Positions 10,550 to 19,900 of a DNA stretch of 64,000 bases are shown in pieces (the first letter of the stretch is position 1; the number at the start of each line of letters is the position of its first letter). This stretch comes from Agriotes lineatus (taxonomy: Eukaryota > Arthropoda > Insecta > Coleoptera > Elateridae). The position numbers were made by a program, and so were the translations under genes. The DNA lies in the NCBI GenBank assembly GCA_940337035.1, contig OW679203.1, positions 27,971,495 to 28,035,494 on the forward strand. The letters are read 5' to 3'. The notes beneath the pieces are model-generated. The model was not told the DNA's origin and did not search any database. It saw only the letters and a list, made by a program, of their open reading frames with translations.

Positions 10550-13483
10550 TTGTTTGTTTTAATGGAAACTAATGAAGATCAATGTTTAATTTATAGTAGC
10601 TTGGATAACGATTTTTTCTCTCCTCCTGTAGGATCCAAATATATTTCCTTTATTTATGCAAACATTAGAAGCATGAGAAAGAATTTCAATTTATTTTTGG
10701 CAGAAATAAATAATATTGCGATAAAACCTATTATTATTGTATTAAGTGAAGTATGGATAAATACCGAAGAATTGCACTTCTATAAAATTCCGGGTTATAA
10801 GGCGCTAGGTAACTGCAATGATAATTATCGTGCAGGAGGCGTTGTTTGTTTTGTTTCCGATATTATAGATTGTATCCAGTTAGATTTTAGCATGAAAACT
10901 GCAGACTGCCTTTTATTAGAGATAAAAACTAATAGATTTAAATTTAATTTATTTTCAGTTTATAGGATGCATCAATTTTCCTTAAATGCATTTATTGAAG
11001 AGCTTGAAGAAAAACTAAATCATTTCAAACTAAACACCGTGTACATTGGTGACATTAATGTAGATATTTTGAAAACTACCCCAGACGCACAAAAATATAT
11101 GAATCTGATGAATAATAATAGCTTTATTTCACTCGTTAATGTTGCAACTAGGATAACCGAAACATCTTCTACCTGTGTAGACCATATTTTTATTAAATTT
11201 CGAAATAGCGATAATTTTAAAAGTGCTGTTTTTGATTTAAATATTACCGATCATTGCCTATTAGGGTTAACGTTTATTGATTCAAGTTATGTAAATAAAA
11301 ATGTAAATATGAAAGCCAAACTTTGCTATAATTTCAACTCAATCAATCAAAACTTACGAACTGTTGACTGGAATATTGTTTTTAGTAAAACAGATGTTAA
11401 TGTATGTTATGATACCTTTTTTAAAATTTTAAATGATATAGTACAAAGAAATGTAAGAGAATTGCCAGCAGTTACTAAGATAAGTAAAGCTAAGAACTTA
11501 AGCCCCTGGATCAATAATAATATCTTAAACAGAATTAAAAAAAGGCAAAAACTTTACCGAATTCACAAAAGAAGACCATACGACTTAACTTTGAAGAGAT
11601 ACTATGAATCGTTTGCTAACAAACTTAAAGCTGACATTGATGCTCTGAAAAATAGTTATTACGCTCAGTTAATACATAACTGTAATGGCGATTCTGGGCA
11701 ACAATGGAGAGTGATAAATAATTTGACAGGGAAACCTGCTGCGCACAACGTAAATAAAATTATATTAGACAACGGGAATTGTGTCGATGACCCACAGCAG
11801 GTAGCGGATGAACTGAATCGCTTTCTTATCGACGTCCACACTTCCACTGATAACCCAGAATCGCATGCCAGTACTTCTACATGTCCTTTAATTAATAACA
11901 ATTTACAATCTTTTTTCTTAATGCCAACTGACTCTGATGAAATACTGAATATAATTAAGTCATTGAAGAATTTGAAATCAACTGGATATGATAACTTCAC
12001 CACGATTTTAATTAAGCAGATAGCACATGATATTGCACCAATAATATCACACATAATCAATTTAAGCTTTTCGCTGGGTATTTTCCCTCAGGCGCTTAAG
12101 AAAAGTATTGTCGTTCCCCTTTTTAAAAAGAACAACTCTTGCAAAATAGACAATATACGTCCGATTAATCTTCTATCAATTTTTTCTAAAATATTTGAGA
12201 AATGTATGAAAATTAGGCTGATAAATTATCTAAGAGTAATTAATTTCCAAAATAAAAAGCAATTCGGTTTTACGGAAGGAAAATCAACAGAGGATGCTCT
12301 TGTTAGTTTTGTTTCCCTCATATATCAAAGCATGAATAAAAACTGCAAAACTACGGGATTATTTGTAGATTTTAAAAAGGCATTTGATTTTGTTGACCAT
12401 CACATTCTGTTATTAAAACTAGAATCAATAGGAATAAGGGGCACCGCATTACATTGGTTTGAGAGCTTTCTTACCGGCCGCAGTCAGCAAGTGAGAATAG
12501 GTAATTTCTTGAGCGCTCCCCTCATAGTCAAGGCTGGAGTGCCTCAAGGATCAGTATTATCTGCTAATTTGTTTATAATTTTCATCAATGACTTATTGAA
12601 TAAGCAATTTCAAGGTGAAGTATTTGCTTTTGCAGACGATATTGCCTTTTTATATTCCGACAAAAACATTGAAAATTTATTTCTGGACTTACGCACTGAC
12701 TTAAGGATTCTAAGAAATTGGTGTACTGTAAATAAAATGATTTTAAATACATCAAAAACAAATTATATAAATTTTGATCACAATAGTTTTGATTACAACT
12801 CTCCAGTAAAGTATCACGAATTTGATTGTAATCAGAATAATTTGTGCCAATGTCCAATATTAGAGAAAGTAAGTAGCTTTAAGTATTTAGGGGTCTATGT
12901 AGACGAAAATTTAACTTGGAAAAAGCATTTATCAGTTTTACAGAATCAGTTAAAATTCAATATTAGAAAGTTCTACTACCTACGAAATTTCTGTGATAAC
13001 AACTTATTACGAACATTATATTTTGGCCTAATTCACTCTAGAATTCAATATGGTATTGTATGCTGGGGAGGTACTTACAAAACGTTTATTGAAAATCTAA
13101 GAAAAACCCAAAATACATTCATTCGTATCGTTCTAAAAAAACATAAACGCGACTCATCCTTTCCTCTATTCAAGGAATTACAAATTTTGCCGATTCAACA
13201 TCTTTTTGTCTTCAAAACACTGCGGTTATTTTATATTTTAAGTGGTAACAGAGGTAATACTAGAATAAATTATAATACACGTAGTAATAATCGTAGAGTA
13301 TTTATCAAGCCTAAAGTAAATGTATTCAAATTTAAACACTGTTTTCTATATTTAGGCCCTAACTATTTTAATAAATTACCACTAGAAATTAAAGAATCTT
13401 GCAATGTAAATTTATTCTGTAAGAAGTTGAAAAAATGGCTTTTCAATTGGAACAACCTTTTATTTTTTAATAATTTAGTGTAA
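10550..13483 (+). CDS. LINE ORF2 protein: AP endonuclease and reverse transcriptase (977 aa)
   Basis: This enzyme nicks genomic DNA and copies the LINE RNA at the nick (target-primed reverse transcription). The APE-type endonuclease occupies about residues 30-245, with N38 (YANIRS), E67 (SEVWI), D168 and N170 (GDIN, usually GDFN), D211/H212 (CVDHIF) and D234/H235 (ITDH). The reverse transcriptase covers about 490-790: PLFKK and RPINLLS, D607 in FVDFKKAFD, GVPQGS (663-668), and the FADD box (694-697) with D696/D697. A thumb follows (KYLGVYVDENLTWKKHL, then FIRIVLKKHKR). No RNase H or C-terminal zinc knuckle is seen, as in CR1/Jockey elements. The length is normal. The ATG at 10562 (M5) has a better context than the first ATG. 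Translation may need reinitiation after ORF1, 138 bp upstream. AT-rich codon use differs from the GC-richer ORF1. Confidence 0.93.
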   Translation: MFVLMETNEDQCLIYSSLDNDFFSPPVGSKYISFIYANIRSMRKNFNLFLAEINNIAIKPIIIVLSEVWINTEELHFYKIPGYKALGNCNDNYRAGGVVCFVSDIIDCIQLDFSMKTADCLLLEIKTNRFKFNLFSVYRMHQFSLNAFIEELEEKLNHFKLNTVYIGDINVDILKTTPDAQKYMNLMNNNSFISLVNVATRITETSSTCVDHIFIKFRNSDNFKSAVFDLNITDHCLLGLTFIDSSYVNKNVNMKAKLCYNFNSINQNLRTVDWNIVFSKTDVNVCYDTFFKILNDIVQRNVRELPAVTKISKAKNLSPWINNNILNRIKKRQKLYRIHKRRPYDLTLKRYYESFANKLKADIDALKNSYYAQLIHNCNGDSGQQWRVINNLTGKPAAHNVNKIILDNGNCVDDPQQVADELNRFLIDVHTSTDNPESHASTSTCPLINNNLQSFFLMPTDSDEILNIIKSLKNLKSTGYDNFTTILIKQIAHDIAPIISHIINLSFSLGIFPQALKKSIVVPLFKKNNSCKIDNIRPINLLSIFSKIFEKCMKIRLINYLRVINFQNKKQFGFTEGKSTEDALVSFVSLIYQSMNKNCKTTGLFVDFKKAFDFVDHHILLLKLESIGIRGTALHWFESFLTGRSQQVRIGNFLSAPLIVKAGVPQGSVLSANLFIIFINDLLNKQFQGEVFAFADDIAFLYSDKNIENLFLDLRTDLRILRNWCTVNKMILNTSKTNYINFDHNSFDYNSPVKYHEFDCNQNNLCQCPILEKVSSFKYLGVYVDENLTWKKHLSVLQNQLKFNIRKFYYLRNFCDNNLLRTLYFGLIHSRIQYGIVCWGGTYKTFIENLRKTQNTFIRIVLKKHKRDSSFPLFKELQILPIQHLFVFKTLRLFYILSGNRGNTRINYNTRSNNRRVFIKPKVNVFKFKHCFLYLGPNYFNKLPLEIKESCNVNLFCKKLKKWLFNWNNLLFFNNLV

Positions 13484-13736
13484 TAAATATTAACTATACT
13501 GATAAGAAAATATTGTACATAAGATGTTATGTTTAGTTTTAAGCCGTATGCCACATGCACTGCGGGGAGCCGGAATGTCAAAGCTTATCAAGCCATTTCC
13601 AAAGGACTGAACTCAAAACATGTCATTGCGCTGTCAGTTGCTATAATCACCAACCACTTTTACTGGGAACTGTGGTTAGGTATATTTCCTAGTTTTTAGA
13701 ATGTCTCATTACCTGTAAATAAGTGTGGAAATAAAT

Positions 13737-13754
13737 CATTATTTCATTATTTCA
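13737..13754 (+). repeat. 3'-terminal 8-bp tandem repeats of the LINE
   Basis: CATTATTT is present twice and is followed by CA. Short tandem units in place of poly(A) are typical of CR1-group 3' ends and act in self-primed restart of reverse transcription (family knowledge). The next base resumes family A sequence. Confidence 0.75.
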
Positions 13755-13950
13755 AGTTAGTCGGCAACTCTTTTGTAACGGGCTGGGGCAGCTATGTCAT
13801 ACATTTCCGATTTTGAGTTAGTTTACGCGTTGGTTTGTTTGCATTGTTTGGCTTGTCGTAAAGGCCGTTTCGTACCGTTACAAACTGTCAGCTCAACGTG
13901 GTGCCATGTTTGGTTGTCGTAATGTTGAATTTAGCCTGTTACACCCAGTA
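13755..13950 (+). repeat. Repeat family A, copy 1, right part (LTR-like segment, damaged)
   Basis: AGTTAGTCGGCAA matches AGTTTAGCCGGCAA at 45304-45317. CGGGCTGGGGCA matches the CGGGGTTGGGGCA block of copy 2. TTTAGCCTGTTACA near 13935 matches TTTAGGCTGTAACA at 45451-45464. The 5' TGTTACAGCC motif of copy 2 is lost here, apparently by a small deletion. This is the resumption of the repeat interrupted by the LINE. Confidence 0.55.
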
Positions 13951-14339
13951 GAAACTAAACATGGAAATGAACAAAAATTATTGACTTTTGAGCAAATAAC
14001 AGCTTGATAATGTGCAATACCTTTGCTAAGTTAAACAGTTGCTGGGAGCGGAGATAAAAAATTAATTATAGATCTAGTAGTAGTGAAATACGAGGTTAAA
14101 ATGTAAAAAATGATTTTAGGGTGAATGGAGGTTATGAAATTGGTAGCGACCATTACATGGTTTAAATTACAATGGAAATGAGTAACATCTCAACCTAGGC
14201 GTCAGAAAGTTAGTCAAACTAGATACTGGTATTGTCGAAATATAAATGAATCAAATATCAAACGTAAGGCGGGGGATTCTGTCTTTCTCTGTCTCATCAA
14301 ATACCTAACCATTATTCCCATGAATAATAACGGAATGGC
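13951..14339. other. Unannotated stretch
   Basis: No gene or repeat is recognisable between the family A remnant and the RNase H fossil. It may contain decayed reverse-transcriptase linker sequence of the same LINE as the fossil, but no motif is readable. Confidence 0.4.
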
Positions 14340-14765
14340 GAAAAGGCAATCTTTTGGAGCAGGAATATATGTGTAAGGCCGAGGGATGCGAGAAATTTAT
14401 GCTTTAGGAGAATTTACCACGGTATTCTAAGCTGAAGTTTATGCCACACTATCGGTGGCAACTAAAGATAGGAACAGAAGGCTACCAGAGCGTAAACTCT
14501 ATATCTGCTCTATAGCCAGGCTGCACTAAAAGTAATCCAATCGCCCAGGGCAAGACTAGCGCACGTCCAGGAATGTGGAGATGCTTTAGCAGAACTGGCA
14601 AGATACAAAGGATGTTGAACTCTTCTGCGTTCCAGCATATATAAGGGTGTTCAGGGAAACGAGACTCGGAACCGAGGACATCAGTATTGAACCGCAAACC
14701 CTTCTAGGTATCACAAGGCAGCAGGCCTCGAAAATGGGTTTATAAGATTAGTGAGGAAAAATGGA
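14340..14765 (+). pseudogene. RNase H domain fossil of a non-LTR retrotransposon
   Basis: Conceptual reading on the plus strand gives, in order, GAGIYV, AEVYATLSVATKDRNRRLPE, KLYICS, then in another frame SQAALKVIQSP and ECGDALAELARYKG, then KGVQGNET, and finally GITRQQASKM. These follow the RNase HI layout of I/R1/Outcast-type insect LINEs (GAGVYG, QAEVYAI, ICSDSQAAL, GNE-AD). At least two in-frame stops (after GIYV and in place of the Q before AEVY) and two frameshifts show that it is dead. It is not part of the CR1-like LINE upstream, which has no RNase H. Motifs are seen; the family label is inferred from memory. Confidence 0.75.
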
Positions 14766-14816
14766 GAATTGATCCTAGTTGCGTTTTGTCTTACTTAGGG
14801 TGGGTTGTGTAACTCC

Positions 14817-15025
14817 CATGTGGAAAGCGCTCATTTCTAAGCCCCGCCCTCACCACCTTCAATCAACCGCGACGACCCACAACTATAAATTCCACCTTTT
14901 TCTTTTCAATCGGTAGAAGACCTTCACTTGTCGCGTGGTTGATCCGTTGAGTTACCGTGTTCTTGTGTTTCTTCCGTTTCTTTCTGATAAAGCCACCTTT
15001 ATGAAAGTCGGCGAAGCATTGCATT
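14817..15025 (+). repeat. Penelope-like element terminal sequence, copy 1 (tentative)
   Basis: TGTGGAAAGCGC-ATTTCTAAGCC-CGCCC and CAACCGCGACG match 50690-50735. ATCGGTAGAAG, GTTGAGTTACCGTG and CTGATAAAGCC...GGCGAAGC match both 50790-50850 and the reverse complement of 50480-50620. The CTGATAAAG-stem-GCGAAACGTT pattern resembles the degenerate hammerhead-ribozyme motif known in terminal repeats of Penelope-like elements. The G expected in CTGATGA is A here, so activity is unlikely. Class assignment is inference. Confidence 0.45.
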
Positions 15026-16949
15026 CTTTTATCTCAACAACGACACGATACTGTAAGATATAAACCCTTTTATGGTTATACCTTATATAAATGTGCTTAA
15101 ATAGACGGGTCAAGAAAACACAGTATTGCTTCAAGAACCGATATAATTAAACTGTTGATCAATTTGTTTGGATCGTCACCTTAACAACATAACCAAGTTG
15201 ACTAGATCCCCTTCACCCCAAAAATAAGTTTGCACTTTATTAATCCTTCTGCTCTGCCATCATAACAGTTTTTTCTTAACCTACAAGAACAAATGAGGAA
15301 TAGATTGTTGTTTACGGAAACCGAAACTAAAGATTTTTATTAAAATGTATACTATTTTTTAATTGCATTGCAGTTTTAACAGTACGATACTTAATTTTCC
15401 AGTGTAGATTCTATATTTTTACTATGTAAACCATAGCACAGTTATTTCCGATTTTAAAATATTTAGATGTGATTTCCGTCACTGATTCAACTAACTGTTC
15501 AGATACTTTTATTTTGTGGAAATTATATCACAGTTATCTGAATTTGGGGTATAGACATTCTATTTGTCCATTCCTTGTATTACTTATTATTTTACAGTTA
15601 ATGATTCCGTTATTGACATTGTTTATTTTGGAACAGTTGCATGGTTGTTTTTTGTTGAGTATAAAATCCCTTTTCGTGCTGACACTTCGTTCAGTCGTCT
15701 AATGCTTTCGTCAATACAAAAAAAAATATCTCTTGAAGCTAGTATTGTTATGTAGCATACTGTCAATAATATACGAAGGTGTACTGGAAAAAAACCAATA
15801 TTCCAGTGTGACGCATGAACGGGAAGTGATATCTAAATCCGCCGGAAGGTGTCACCAGTCAACGCCATTCCGATTAAGTTTGCCAAGTGGTGTAGTTCTG
15901 TGTTGACTAGTTTGTTTGCTGTAAATATTTTTTAAGTGTCGGTAAGCAAATTTAGTTCCAAAAGCTTTTAAAGTAAAATTAAGGAGTTTAGCCTTTGGGT
16001 AAATTTTGGGCTGGAACAAAAAGGTCGCATCATCCTACTAAGCAACCACGTCCTCGAAAAGGAGTCCGATCTAACGAGGCGACATGAACGAACTTTTACA
16101 GATGACTAGATTTTCATCATTTTTAGAACTAATGGGTTAATTTTCCATTGACAAAAATATAAAAAATTATACAGTTCCCCGAGCAGCGAATATTGGAGCT
16201 CACCTTTGGCTTTGTTCTATTTTATAGGGAGCTGACGCCTGGAGAAACTTGTTAAGTTTCACGGTCGAATGTGGGTGCAAAGCGTTTAAGCTGATGTGAA
16301 ACGCAGGGAAGTTAACCTACTAGGTGTTTTGTTAATCAATTAAGCTGCGGTAAACGCGACAGCCTGACAAAGTGAGAGTTGTTGAACAAAGGTTTTCGCT
16401 GAAGCTGTTTGTCTGTTTAGGTTAAAAGCCGCCACTTCCGGTTGAAGCTGAAAGAAGCAAATGAAAGCAAGTTGGGGTTATTAATATTTCTAAATGTGTA
16501 GCAAAACACTTTTGGACTGCCTTTGTTCCTTTTCACCAGGACAACCGTTCAGTATAATTGTAATTTTTCGAATGTAAATAACGACGCAACCAACTCAATA
16601 GAGCTAAATAGGCCACCTGCGTTATTTACATTCTCCTAAAGAATAATCCACTCGATTGATGGAAACCATTGTTAAACCTACAAAAATGATAATAGACGTG
16701 CCATTCACAACGATAAACAACTTGATTGTCGCCATAATAAACATTCAATTAGGACGCTTTAATGAAATTGCTCAAAGGGGGAGCTGTTAACGATGGGTTA
16801 CGTAATTGGCGGTGCTTTTTGAGCTGTAAATATCGAAATTATATACCTAATTTGACTGAAAATGCCTTTTCAAGCACCATTTTCATGTTTGCTTTCTTTT
16901 ACAATAATCTTTTAAAAAGGCTTCAGTTGTACAAGGCAAAAAGAACGAC
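15026..16949. other. Unannotated AT-rich stretch with one strong inverted repeat
   Basis: No gene supported. Open frames at 15469-15755 are hydrophobic low-complexity readings of AT-rich DNA. The stretch 15840-16080 is GC-richer but carries no recognisable motif. The inverted repeat at 16570-16633 is listed on its own. Confidence 0.4.
16570..16633. repeat. Perfect 14-bp inverted repeat with 36-bp loop
   Basis: GAATGTAAATAACG (16570-16583) and CGTTATTTACATTC (16620-16633) are exact reverse complements. No flanking target-site duplication is obvious. It could be a tiny fold-back element or a cruciform-prone site. Confidence 0.7.
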
Positions 16950-19900
16950 GTAAAAAGGTATTTCGAAAAAAGTAACAAGGAAAATGATTATTTAATTACA
17001 GGTTTTAGTACTAAATGGTGGATCTTTGAAGAAAAATAAATGTTTATATATAATAGAATGAGAGCAACAGATATATAATAAAAGTATGTTAAAGCAGATA
17101 CGTTATGTGGAAGAACTCAACGAAGCATTAATACAGTTAGGAACACAACGATAAAGGATATATAACAAATCAAAAACGGAAGACGGCAAAAGTAATGAAG
17201 ATGATGAAAAAGAAAAAAAACAATAACGTGATACAAGAAAGATATGGCGAAAAGATGTAATGCATGGAAACATAATCGTATGACGGGAAGAAAAAGGAGA
17301 AAAATGTGAGGAAGCGATAGTTTCAAGAGAGACATGTTAAGTCGTAGAGGTAAGGCGGGAAAACCAACAAAGACGAATTTAATAACGCTAACACAATTAT
17401 GCCAGAAAAACATGTCAACTTTAAAGCGTTAGAGGATTCCAATGAAGAAGAATATCACTCCCGCAAACCGTTATCGTTTTGCAATTTAAGGCAGGGCTGA
17501 TGCTCTGAATGAGCTATCAATCCAAAGAGTACGTAAGGAACAACATGAGTGGTATAAAACAGACCTATTAAATCGAAGTTATTGAATTAATTCGTACGGA
17601 ATACAGATGTAGTAGACAGAGTAGAGAGAGTGATAGTAATATAAAGGCGACGTTAGGAATTTAGGAAGAGAAAGGAACGAAAAAGAATGTTGTAGAGGCA
17701 AGCAGAATGATACAAGAGATATACATCAAGATGAAAACGTGAGACATAGAAAGCAATGGAAAAAATATAGCGCTAGTAATAGGTAACTGCGTTGAGAGAT
17801 ATAATAAAAACAATTCGCCTAGAAACTCCAAAGAGGGAAAGGCCTAGAAGAAAATATAATAAAAGGAAAGTCACAAGGAAAAAGCAACGAAGAAGAATGT
17901 TGTAGAGAGAAACACAATGGAGGAAAGTGTAATAGAATCAAGAAAAGTACTACTTCAAGCCAAGCCGAAAATGTTCGACTAAATAGGCAACGAAAAAATA
18001 TTGCTCTAGAAGATATAAGAGAGGCATGTCGCAGAGAGACCCTTAAGAAGGAAAAATACGAACGAGGAATGTAGTAGACGGGCGGAGAGTAATGTTACAA
18101 AATAATATTAAGTTAAATATAAAGTGGGAAAGAACAATATGGAGTTGTTCTCTGAATGTCATTTTTTGGCAGTGGTCTATTATGATATGTTTTTCGGACT
18201 TTTTCCACTGTCTAGGGTGTAAATCATACAACGTTTCGGGAGTTTTGATCTACTCCCGTCTTCAGGTGTTCCTGGTTAGTCCTGAGAAGGACTGATATTA
18301 TACGTTTTTCAACGTTGAAACACGTATAATAACGCAAAATAATTGTGCTAGAAGATATAACGGAGACACGTCGCATAGAAACTCTCAAAAGGGAAGCGTA
18401 CGGAAGAGGAATGTAGTAGAAGGGGAGAGAATAATGTAAAAGACGACAAAGCAACATGGTGTAGAGGAAAGCAGAATGTTGTAAATGAAAGCACAATGAT
18501 ACGTGAGAGATATGTCAAGATGAAAACGTGAAATAGGAAGCAATAGAGAATAATGTTACACACTAAATAAGAGTAATGTTGAAACAACATACCAAATCAA
18601 AAGCTTCCGACTGAAAAAGAAAAGAAAAATAATTGTGCTAGGAGATATAAGGGAGACACGTCGCATAGAAACCCTCAAGAGGGAAAGGTACGGAAGGCGA
18701 ATGCAGTGTAGAGGGAAATGCTATATAAAGGTAACGGGTAGAGTCTAAAAAAGGAAAGGCGTCAAAACATAATGTATAAATAAGGGAAAGATATATCAAG
18801 ATACAGACGTGAAATGGAAAGCAATGGAGAAACATGTTACACAGTAAATAAGAGTAATGTAGAAACAATATACCAAGACGAAGATCTACTGCCAAAAAGG
18901 CAACGAAAATTGATTGTGCAACGATATATAAGGGAGACACGTCAGATAGACACCCTTAAGAGGGTAAGGTGAGGAAAAAGAATGCAGTAGAGGGAGAAAT
19001 AGTGATGTCACAGAATAATAGCAAGTTGTAGATAGAGTGAGGGAGAACAACATAAACGTAACGGGTTGAGTCTAAAAAAAGAAAGGCGACAAAGGAGACC
19101 GTTGTAGAGAAAAGCATAATGATACGGTGGAGATATATCAAGATACAAACGTGAAATGGAGGGCAATGCAGACACATGTTATAGGGTAAATAAGAGTAAT
19201 GTACAGACAACATACGAAGTCGAAGATCTACGATCAAAAAGGCAACGAAAAATGATTGTTGTAAGAGATGTAAGTGAGACACGTCACATAGACACCCTTA
19301 ACAGAGAAGGGTGAGGAAAAAGAATGCAGTAGAGAGGGAAATAGTGATGTCACAGAATAATATCAAGTTGTAGTTAGAGTGAGGGAGCACAATATATAGA
19401 TAACGGGTTGAGTCTAAGAAAAGAAAGGTGACAAAGGAGAACGTTGTAGAGAAAAGCACAATGATACGGTGGAGATATTTCAAGATACAAACGTGAAATG
19501 GAAAGCAATGCAGACACATGTTATAGAGTAAATAAGAGTAACGCAAAAACAACATACGAAGTCGAAGATTTACGACCAAAAAAGCAACGAAAAATGATTG
19601 CTCTAAGAGGTGTAAGGGAGACACGTCGCATAGACACCCTTAAGAGGGAAAGGTGAGGAAAAAGAATGCAATAGAGAGGGTAATAGTGATGTTACAGAAT
19701 AATATCAAGTTGTAGATAGAGTGAGGGAGAACAATATAAAGATAACGGGTTGAGTCTAAGAAAAGAAAGGTGACAAAGGAGAACGTTGTAAAGGAAAGCA
19801 CAATGATACAGTGGAGACATTTTAAGATACAAACGTGAAATGGAAAGCAATGCAGAAACGTGTTATAGAGTAAATAAGAGTAATGTAAAAACATCATACG

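Larger units (their letters stand above)
9335..13754 (+). mobile_element. Full-length CR1-like non-LTR retrotransposon, apparently intact
   Basis: About 4.4 kb with a short 5' leader, ORF1 (PHD finger, coiled coil), a 138-bp spacer, ORF2 (endonuclease plus reverse transcriptase, no RNase H), a 3' UTR of about 250 bp and a 3' end made of tandem CATTATTT units rather than poly(A). PHD-bearing ORF1 and short tandem 3' repeats are known features of the CR1 group. Both ORFs are open from end to end with catalytic residues present, which suggests a young copy. Boundaries come from comparison with the empty copy of family A at 45.2-45.3 kb. A short AAGTT is present at both junctions (near 9331 and 13755) and may be a target-site duplication, though CR1 elements often lack clear ones. 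The exact 5' base is uncertain by about 20 bp. Confidence 0.88.

Noticed and set aside
11665..12060. 131-codon minus-strand ORF inside LINE ORF2
   Set aside because: It is antisense to the reverse-transcriptase coding region and is explained by it. The same holds for the other minus-strand frames between 9556 and 13581.
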